Shown here one piece after another: positions 58,420 to 64,000 of a stretch of 64,000 nt of DNA. A program made the translations under genes and the position numbers. Each line of letters opens with the position of its first letter. Position 1 is the stretch's first letter. The stretch lies in contig NZ_JAUEPL010000039.1 in NCBI RefSeq assembly GCF_030406405.1, positions 1-64,000 on the forward strand, written 5' to 3'. The notes below the pieces were generated by a model. The model saw nothing but the letters and a program-made list of their open reading frames with translations. It did not search any database and was not told the DNA's origin. Source of the DNA: Streptomyces ficellus (GTDB lineage: Bacteria > Actinomycetota > Actinomycetes > Streptomycetales > Streptomycetaceae).

Positions 58420-60105
58420 CTATGCCGTGGGCGGCAGGTCCGGGGAGGAGGCGCGGCGGCCACGGGAGGCCAGGGCGGTCTGCGCACCGGCCAGGACACG
58501 GCGCACGGGGCGGATGCTGCGGAGGGCCGCGCGGGCGGCGTTCGCGCCGGGGGCGCCGTGGACGCCGCCCCCGGGGTGGGCGCCCGCGGAGGCGAGGTAG
58601 AGGCCCTCCACGGGGGTCTCGGGGCGCCCGGTGCCGGGGACGGGGCGGAAGACGAGCTGCTGGTGCATCGCCGTGGTGCCGCCGTTGATGGCCCCCTCGT
58701 ACAGGTTCGCGTCCATCGCTTGGAGGGTCGGCGGGGCCAGGACGCGGCGGGCGCGGACGAGGGAGCGGAACCCGGGCGCGAAGCGTTCGACCTGCGCCTC
58801 GACGCGGTCGGCGAAGGCTTGCTGCTCACGGGTGTCCCAGCCGCCCGTGATGCCGTCCTCCCCCGCGTCGCCGCCGACGCGGTGCGGTACGTGGGTGTAC
58901 GCCCAGGCCGACTCCGTTCCGGCCGGGGAGCGGGTCGCGTCGGCCGTGGTCATCTGGCCGACCAGCAGGAACGGCCGGTCGGGCACCTGCCGCATCGCGA
59001 GCTGGGCCGAGAACCGGGTGAGCTCGTCCATCCCGTCCGCCACATGCACCGTGCCCGCGCCGGCCGCCGCCTCACCGGCCGCCCACGGCAGGGGGCCCGA
59101 CAGCGCCCAGTCGACCTTGAAGGTGGCCCAGTCCCACTGGAAGCGGCGCATGTCGTCGAGCAGCCGGGGCGGCAGGTGCTGGGGGCCGACGAGGCTCCCG
59201 TACAGATCCGGTACCGCCACGTCGGCGAGGACGGCCCGGTTCACCGGCACCGTCTCGCCTGCGGCCGTCCGCACCGCCACCGCCCGTCCGGAGCGGACGG
59301 TCACCTCCACCACCCGCTCCCCGCAGCGCACCACGCCGCCACGCCGCTGAAGGCGCCGTACGAGCGCGCCGGTGAGCGCGCCGGCCCCGCCGACCGGCAC
59401 GGGGAAGCCGTGCGTCTGACCGAGCATGCACATCAGCCAGCCGAATCCGCCGCTGCCCGCCGACTCGGGGGCGAGGTCGGCGTGCAGGGCGCTGCCGGCC
59501 AGCAGCAGCCGTCCCCCCTCGCCGTGGAACTCCTCCTCCGCCAGGCGCCGTACCGGGAGCAGCATCGTGCGGGCCAGGCGCAGGCCGCCCGCGCCGCGCA
59601 GGCGGGCGAGAAGCCGGGCGGAGGCCCGTACCGGAGGGAAGGGCGTGAACAGGGCGGCAAGGACGTCCTCCCCGATGCGGTCCCAGATGTCGCACAGGTT
59701 GTCCCAGGCCAGGGCGTCGCCGGGGGCGAACCGCTCCAGCGCGCTCGCCGTGGCCGTACGGTCGCGCTCCAGCACCGCGCACCGCCCGTCGGGCAGCGGG
59801 TGGGCCAGCACGCGAGGCGCGTGGCTCCAGCGCAGGCCCTCCTCGTGAAGGGCGAGACGGGACAGTACGGGGGAGGCGGCGGCCAGCGGGTAGAAGGCGC
59901 TGAACACGTCACTGACGTAGTCGGGGTGGACCCCGCGGTCACTGCGCACCGCCCCGCCGGGCTCGTCCTGTGCTTCCAGTACCTCGACCGACCAGCCGGC
60001 GTCGGCGAGCACGTTGGCCGCCACGAGCCCGTTGGGTCCGGCACCGATGACCACCGCGTCCGGCACCGTGTCGGGCGCTGCGACGGGCCCCGTGCCGGGT
60101 GTCAT
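58420..60105 (-). CDS. Phytoene-desaturase-like FAD-dependent oxidoreductase
   Basis: 561 residues. FAD Rossmann motif DAVVIGAGPNGLVAANVLA with VEVLEAQDEPGGAVRS; C-terminal GLYLASAGAHPGGGVHGAPG and AARAAL close the FAD site, as in CrtI/NAD(P)-amine-oxidase-like proteins. It resembles actinobacterial phytoene dehydrogenase homologues not tied to carotenoids, as no crt gene is here. Its ATG overlaps the stop of the SRPBCC gene (ATGA) and uses GGGAGG within that gene. Substrate unknown. Confidence 0.88.
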   Translation of the reverse strand: MTPGTGPVAAPDTVPDAVVIGAGPNGLVAANVLADAGWSVEVLEAQDEPGGAVRSDRGVHPDYVSDVFSAFYPLAAASPVLSRLALHEEGLRWSHAPRVLAHPLPDGRCAVLERDRTATASALERFAPGDALAWDNLCDIWDRIGEDVLAALFTPFPPVRASARLLARLRGAGGLRLARTMLLPVRRLAEEEFHGEGGRLLLAGSALHADLAPESAGSGGFGWLMCMLGQTHGFPVPVGGAGALTGALVRRLQRRGGVVRCGERVVEVTVRSGRAVAVRTAAGETVPVNRAVLADVAVPDLYGSLVGPQHLPPRLLDDMRRFQWDWATFKVDWALSGPLPWAAGEAAAGAGTVHVADGMDELTRFSAQLAMRQVPDRPFLLVGQMTTADATRSPAGTESAWAYTHVPHRVGGDAGEDGITGGWDTREQQAFADRVEAQVERFAPGFRSLVRARRVLAPPTLQAMDANLYEGAINGGTTAMHQQLVFRPVPGTGRPETPVEGLYLASAGAHPGGGVHGAPGANAARAALRSIRPVRRVLAGAQTALASRGRRASSPDLPPTA

Positions 60106-60581
60106 GGGGCCTCCCGCGCGGCCCGAACGCCCTGCGTGCCGGTGCCCTGTTCGATCTTTTCGACGAGGTCGGCCAGGCGGCGGAGCATGGCGCGGTGGCG
60201 CAGCTGGAGCAGGGCGTCGACGGCCGCGTTGTGCAGGAAGCCGCCGGGTCCGCGCAAGGGGTGTTCGTCGATGATGACGAGCGACTCGTCGCCCCAGGGG
60301 CGTACCTCGATGGCGATCCGGGCCGTGCCCAGCGCGCCGCTGTGCGCCTCCAGCTCCAGGCGCCGGGGCGGCTCGTGGAGCCGTACGACGGTCTCGCCCG
60401 AGGCCGTGTACGGGCCCAGGCGGACGGTGTACTCGATCACGGAGCCGGTCTTCGGCCAGTCGCCGGACTTCTGCCGGGACGAGGAAGTGCCGACGACCCA
60501 GTCGCTGTAGCGCGACCCGTCCGACAGCACGGCCCACACCGCCTCGGGGGGCGTCTTGATCAGCTGGTGCCGCACGGCCAT
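60102..60581 (-). CDS. SRPBCC (START-like) family protein
   Basis: 159 residues. Starts MAVRHQLIKTPPEAVWAVLSDG, then YSDWVVGTSSSRQKSGDWPK, ETVVRLHEPPRRLELEA and IDEHPLRGPGG: a polyketide-cyclase/START-like cavity protein. These bind hydrophobic small molecules or catalyse cyclisation. ATG at 60581 with GGGAGG 5 nt upstream; coupled to the FAD oxidoreductase by overlap, so the two likely act on the same ligand. Confidence 0.88.
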   Translation of the reverse strand: MAVRHQLIKTPPEAVWAVLSDGSRYSDWVVGTSSSRQKSGDWPKTGSVIEYTVRLGPYTASGETVVRLHEPPRRLELEAHSGALGTARIAIEVRPWGDESLVIIDEHPLRGPGGFLHNAAVDALLQLRHRAMLRRLADLVEKIEQGTGTQGVRAAREAP

Positions 60582-60722
60582 GGATGCCTCCCGCGTGGAT
60601 CTCCGGTCTGCCCCCTGGGCAGCAGGACGCTCGGCGGGTACCCGCATTCCGGCCACGCGAACGCGCGTCGATCGGGTGCGGCCGGGTGGTCGCCGAGGGG
60701 GATCGAGTGCGACCGACCCGGG

Positions 60723-61394
60723 TCAGGGCCGCCCGGTGGCCTCCCACAGCGTGTCCCAGAACATCGCCTCGTAGGCCTGGAGCAGCCGCCCGTAACGGAG
60801 CGCCGCCGGCATGGTGACGTTCCCGTCGTCCAGGCCCTCCTGTACGGCGGCGACGGCCTGCTCCTTCAGGGCGGGGGCCGGCAGGGCGAAGAAGTCGAAG
60901 AAGCCGCAGGCCTCGTCACTGAATCCGTACCGGCTGCGCAGCGCCCCGGCGAGGGTGGCGCAGTATCCGCCCCAGGCGGCGAAATTCGCGTGCAGGGCGA
61001 CCGCCACGTCGGCCGGGTCGCCGTTGAGGGCCAGCCACGCCACGTACGCCGGATAGGCCTGGCAGCCGGCCAGCGGTTCGTACGCCGCCGCCGCCACCTC
61101 GTCCACGCCGCAGCCGGTCAGCAGGGCGTAGAGCCGGTCCTGGGCGTGGGCCTCACCTTCCGCGAGGGTCGTGAAGAGCGAGGCGCCCCGGGGGCGGGCG
61201 GCCGCGCGGGCGGCCAGGTGCAGCAGGGAGCGGCGGTCGGAGGCGACGATGTGGCGCTGTTCCATGGCGAGGGTGCCGATCGCGATGCGGCTCGCGGCGC
61301 CTTCGGCGATCGCGTCCACGAGCCGGTTGGCACCCTGCTGAGGGGCGAGCGCCTGTGCGGTGGCGTCCAGAAGTTCCCGGGCCTGCTGCGTCAT
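60723..61394 (-). CDS. TenA/HO-like family protein
   Basis: 223 residues, all helical haem-oxygenase-like fold: IAIGTLAMEQRHIVASDRRS, PLAGCQAYPAYVAWLALNG, VALHANFAAWGGYCATLAGAL, SDEACGFFDFFA. The family holds thiaminase II (TenA) and related thiamin salvage enzymes plus non-thiamin members; here GYC and FFDFF fit, but assignment to thiamin is not sure. ATG at 61394 with GGAGC 7 nt upstream. Divergent from the F420-type gene, 142 bp upstream of the SRPBCC gene. Confidence 0.8.
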   Translation of the reverse strand: MTQQARELLDATAQALAPQQGANRLVDAIAEGAASRIAIGTLAMEQRHIVASDRRSLLHLAARAAARPRGASLFTTLAEGEAHAQDRLYALLTGCGVDEVAAAAYEPLAGCQAYPAYVAWLALNGDPADVAVALHANFAAWGGYCATLAGALRSRYGFSDEACGFFDFFALPAPALKEQAVAAVQEGLDDGNVTMPAALRYGRLLQAYEAMFWDTLWEATGRP

Positions 61395-61545
61395 CGCCGC
61401 GCTCCTTCGGCTCTCGCGTCTCTCGCTCAGGGTCGCACGGTCCGGCGATCGGGGGCGGCGTACGGGCAGGCCGGGGCGGCGAACACCGTGCGTACCGGGG
61501 AGTCGGCGATGTTTTCGCGCCGACCTTCTGGGAAGTCGGCGGCTT

Positions 61546-62517
61546 ATGGTGCAAATCGGATACACGATGATGACCGAGCAGGCCGGCCCCCGTGCCCTGG
61601 TGGACCATGTCGTCCAGGCCGAGGAGGCGGGCTTCGACTTCTCGGTGACCTCCGACCACTACTTCCCCTGGCTGCGCTCACAAGGCCACGCCCCCTACGC
61701 CTGGGCGGTGCTCGGAGCGGCCGCGCAGGCCACCTCGCGCATCCCCCTGATGACGTATGTGACCTGCCCCACCTTCCGGTACCACCCGGCCGTCGTCGCC
61801 CAGAAGGCCGCGACGCTGCAACTGCTGTCCGAGGGCCGGTTCCGGCTGGGCCTGGGCTCGGGCGAGAACCTCAACGAGCATGTCGTCGGCGGCGGCTGGC
61901 CCTCCGTCGACGTACGCCACGAGATGCTCGAGGAAGCCGTGGAGATCATCCGGGCGCTCTTCGGCGGCGGCCATGTGAACCACCGCGGGACCCATTTCGA
62001 CGTGGAATCCGCCCGGCTGTGGGATCTGCCGGACGAGCCGCCGCCCATCGGCCTCGCGGTCTCCGGAGAACGCTCCTGCGCGCTGGCCGGCCGTCTCGCC
62101 GACCTGGTCATCGCGACGGAACCCAAGGCGGAGCTCCTCACGTCCTTCGACCGGCACGGCGGGCAGGGCAAGCCCCGGGTGGGTCAGCTGCCGGTCTGCT
62201 ACGACCCGGACAAGGACGCCGCCGTGCGCCGCGCGCACGACCAGTTCCGGTGGTTCGGCAGTGGCTGGAAGGTCAACTCCGAGCTTCCGCACCCGGATTC
62301 GTTCGACTCGGCCACCCAGTTCGTGAAGCCGGATGACGTCGCCGAGTCGATCCCGTGCGGTGACGATCCGGAGGACTTCGTGGCGGCGGTGAAGCCGTAC
62401 GCCGACGCGGGGTTCACCGAGATCGCCCTCGTGCAGATCGGCGGTGAGTCGCAGCCCGCCTTCCTGGACTGGTCGGCGAAGACGCTGCTGCCCGCGCTGC
62501 GCGAGGCGCTCGGCTGA
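61546..62517 (+). CDS. LLM-class F420-dependent oxidoreductase
   Basis: 323 residues, TIM-barrel luciferase-like monooxygenase fold: IGYTMMTEQAGPRALVDHVV, FDFSVTSDHYFPWLRSQGHA, LGLGSGENLNEHVVGGGWPS, ISGERS-like region. The SDHYFPW and GSGENLNEHV parts match the TIGR03557-type (F420-dependent glucose-6-phosphate dehydrogenase-related) subgroup, using cofactor F420 for hydride transfer. ATG at 61546; no ordinary ribosome site but a hairpin (61518-61542) covers the upstream bases. Followed 8 bp later by an isochorismatase-like gene. Confidence 0.9.
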   Translation: MVQIGYTMMTEQAGPRALVDHVVQAEEAGFDFSVTSDHYFPWLRSQGHAPYAWAVLGAAAQATSRIPLMTYVTCPTFRYHPAVVAQKAATLQLLSEGRFRLGLGSGENLNEHVVGGGWPSVDVRHEMLEEAVEIIRALFGGGHVNHRGTHFDVESARLWDLPDEPPPIGLAVSGERSCALAGRLADLVIATEPKAELLTSFDRHGGQGKPRVGQLPVCYDPDKDAAVRRAHDQFRWFGSGWKVNSELPHPDSFDSATQFVKPDDVAESIPCGDDPEDFVAAVKPYADAGFTEIALVQIGGESQPAFLDWSAKTLLPALREALG

Positions 62518-62525
62518 CGCGCGCG

Positions 62526-63107
62526 ATGGGCACGACCGAAAAGCCGGGCGACGCGGGTGACGGGTCGGCACTCATCGTGATCGACATGATCAATACGTAC
62601 GAGCACGAGGACGCCGAGCTGCTCATCCCCTCCGTGCGCCGGGCCCTGCCCGTCCTGGTGGAGCTGCTGGCGCGGGCCAGGGAGCGCGACGTACCCGTGA
62701 TCTACGTCAATGACAACTTCGGCCAGTGGCGCTCCCACCACGGCGAGATCCTGGACACCGCACTGGCGGGGCCGCACGCCGAGCTGGTGGAGCCGGTCCG
62801 GCCGGACGGCTCCTCCCTGTTCGTGGTGAAGGCACGGCACTCGATCTTCTTCGAGACGCCGCTGGCGTACCTCCTGGGACAGCTCGGCGTCGGTCATGTC
62901 GTGCTGTGCGGTCAGGTGACCGAGCAGTGCGTGCTGTACTCGGCGCTCGACGCGCACATCCGGCACATCGAGGTGACAGTGCCGACGGACGCGGTGGCCC
63001 ACATCCACGAGTCGCTGGCGGACGCCGCGCTGGAGATGATGCGGCGGAACATGGGCGCCCGGACGGTGGAGGCGAAGGAGGTCGGCTTCCGCCGTCGTGG
63101 GGCGTGA
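62526..63107 (+). CDS. Isochorismatase-family cysteine hydrolase
   Basis: 193 residues. Catalytic triad Asp20 (ALIVIDMINTY), Lys102 (FVVKARHS) and Cys135 (LCGQVTEQCVLYSA). The family includes nicotinamidases, carbamoylsarcosine amidases and isochorismatases; none of these has a clear signature here. Starts 8 bp after the LLM gene, so it is co-translated with it. Confidence 0.9.
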   Translation: MGTTEKPGDAGDGSALIVIDMINTYEHEDAELLIPSVRRALPVLVELLARARERDVPVIYVNDNFGQWRSHHGEILDTALAGPHAELVEPVRPDGSSLFVVKARHSIFFETPLAYLLGQLGVGHVVLCGQVTEQCVLYSALDAHIRHIEVTVPTDAVAHIHESLADAALEMMRRNMGARTVEAKEVGFRRRGA

Positions 63108-63133
63108 GGCGGGGGCGCCACGGCATGCTCAGG

Positions 63134-63193
63134 GACGCCTCGTTACGTCGTTACGTCGTTACGTCGTTACGTCGTACGGCGCAACGAGGCGTC
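63134..63193. repeat. Inverted repeat enclosing four 8-bp tandem repeats
   Basis: Perfect 11-bp arms GACGCCTCGTT (63134-63144) and AACGAGGCGTC (63183-63193) enclose four copies of the 8-mer tcgttacg (63140-63171). It sits between the convergent isochorismatase and the next gene, so it can act as a terminator whose loop varies in length. Confidence 0.85.
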
Positions 63194-63231
63194 GTGACGG
63201 AGCGTGCCGGTTCCTCAGCCGTGTCGGCCGC

Positions 63232-63618
63232 TCAGCGCGGCGCGAGCACCAGGCGTGCCTCCTTCTCGTGCTCGCCCGGGATCGACGACGCCGACCGCAC
63301 CTCGAACAGCCCATCGAGCGCCTTCTCCACCTCCGCCACGGCGTGGTGGTCACCCGTCAGGACGGCGGTGACCGGTGTGGTCAGGCGCGGCGGGGCGGGC
63401 AGTTCGCCGCCCGACCGGGCGGAGCTGTCGAACGTCGCCATCCACACGGTCGGCTCGTGCAGGTGGGGCTGTTCCGGCCCCGAGGCGGGCACGTCGCAGC
63501 CCGCGAAGACGCGGTCGAGCGTGTCGAAGACGGTCTGCGCGTCCTGGCGGCCGCAGTCGCTGAGCTGCACGGTGACGTCGCAGTCCGCGGGGTGGTTCCT
63601 GGTTCCGTTGCTCTCCAC
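63232..63618 (-). CDS. Conserved hypothetical protein
   Basis: 128 residues. Contains CDVTVQLSDCGRQDAQTVFD, VWMATFDSSARSGGELPAPP and LTGDHHAVAEVEKALDGLFEV, with a Cys in the N-terminal part. No signal peptide or membrane helix. GTG at 63618 with GGAG upstream. I do not recognise the family. Confidence 0.65.
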   Translation of the reverse strand: MESNGTRNHPADCDVTVQLSDCGRQDAQTVFDTLDRVFAGCDVPASGPEQPHLHEPTVWMATFDSSARSGGELPAPPRLTTPVTAVLTGDHHAVAEVEKALDGLFEVRSASSIPGEHEKEARLVLAPR

Positions 63619-63780
63619 GTCGCTCCACTCCTTGGTGCGTCCACTAGCCGTACAGGCACGAATACCTCGGCTGCGGCCCGCCAATCACGATCTTCGCCGG
63701 CGCGTTTGCGCAGGGGGGTGCCTGGTACGAGGGTGAGGAGTTGCAGGGGGGTCCGCAAGGGGGGCCGTCAGGAGGAACGA

Positions 63781-64000
63781 ATGCCAGCAGGATCCAGCCC
63801 CAAGCGCGAGCGGCAGTACGAGCACATCAAGGAAAGCTCCAAGAAGCGCGGCGCGGGCGAGAAGCGGGCCGAGGAGATCGCCGCCCGTACGGTGAACAAG
63901 GAGCGGGCACGCTCGGGCGAGTCCAAGACCGCGAGCAAGACCTCCAAGCAGGACATGTCGTCCTCCAAGCGGGGCGGGCAGCGTTCCGGCAGCAGCGGAA
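63781..64000 (+). CDS. Basic plasmid-stabilisation/Rho-like N-terminal domain protein, cut by window end
   Basis: First 73 residues: MPAGSSPKRERQYEHIKESS, then EEIAARTVNKERARSGESKT. This is the short, strongly basic, helical type often named plasmid stabilisation protein in streptomycetes, a label of weak support. AGGAGG lies 6 nt before the ATG. The C-terminus is outside the window. Confidence 0.7.
   Translation, partial: MPAGSSPKRERQYEHIKESSKKRGAGEKRAEEIAARTVNKERARSGESKTASKTSKQDMSSSKRGGQRSGSSG

Noticed and set aside
1..64000. Insertion sequences, prophage, tRNA, rRNA and attachment sites
   Set aside because: No transposase, integrase, phage structural genes, tRNA-like cloverleaf or rRNA stretch was found on reading both strands; small RNAs without known form cannot be excluded.

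Overview
The window is very GC-rich (roughly 70 percent or more), has actinobacterial codon use, GTG starts, Shine-Dalgarno sites of the GGAGG type, and many families typical of Streptomyces: tap/tpg telomere proteins, an rppA type III PKS cassette, a subtilisin-inhibitor gene, DUF397/XRE modules, SPW-repeat and DUF574-type methyltransferase genes. I read it as a piece of a linear Streptomyces (or close relative) chromosome, probably from an arm rather than the core, because of the tap-tpg pair, the many family-poor genes and several decayed genes. No rRNA, tRNA, CRISPR, insertion sequence or phage genes were seen.

Layout. 1-3.2 kb: a broken fabD fragment, a DNA glycosylase-family gene, a lipoprotein and a TetR/FBP divergent pair sharing a palindromic operator. 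3.2-7 kb: tpg and tap, the end-patching module for linear replicons, with a DUF5701 gene upstream. 7-17.5 kb: a bldA-dependent-looking P450, a LysR-effector-domain protein divergent from DUF5997, an aldo/keto reductase, a secreted Tat-type PHP protein with a coupled partner, a secreted phosphodiesterase/jacalin protein and a class A penicillin-binding protein. 17.5-22 kb: a decayed strip holding a CHRD/sortase deletion chimera, a truncated lipoprotein and a frameshifted VOC gene around an intact aminotransferase and DHA2 exporter. 22-29.7 kb: DUF3048 lipoprotein, small proteins, an anti-sigma-type ATPase / DUF397 / XRE regulatory module, a minisatellite, a methyltransferase, a phosphoesterase and an orphan carboxylase epsilon-like subunit.

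30.1-33 kb is a compact pigment operon: rppA, a CYP158A-like P450 and a MomA-like cupin monooxygenase overlap end to end and should convert malonyl-CoA to THN, flaviolin and coupled products. 33-41 kb: MHS transporter, NfeD-like and flotillin pair, CPA1 antiporter, then a piperideine-6-carboxylate-type dehydrogenase and an FAD amine/imino-acid oxidase that fit pipecolate/lysine catabolism. 41-50 kb: LysR remnant, a MarR gene with a tandem 17-bp operator, a lipoprotein peptidase, a fused FAD/Fe-S D-lactate dehydrogenase-like enzyme with a FadR/LldR-type operator candidate, and a GH15 enzyme.

50-57.3 kb: two SulP transporters, one divergent from a MerR gene with a 24-bp perfect palindrome, the other in an operon with a beta carbonic anhydrase (bicarbonate supply). 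57.8-64 kb: a subtilisin-inhibitor-like protein with Lys at P1, then a set of redox genes (CrtI-like oxidoreductase, SRPBCC, TenA-like, F420-type LLM oxidoreductase, isochorismatase-like hydrolase) in two back-to-back operons that I cannot match to a known pathway. That set, the CHRD/sortase chimera, the bldA-linked ATPase/DUF397/XRE module and the PBP with a degenerate transpeptidase site are the main points for follow-up.
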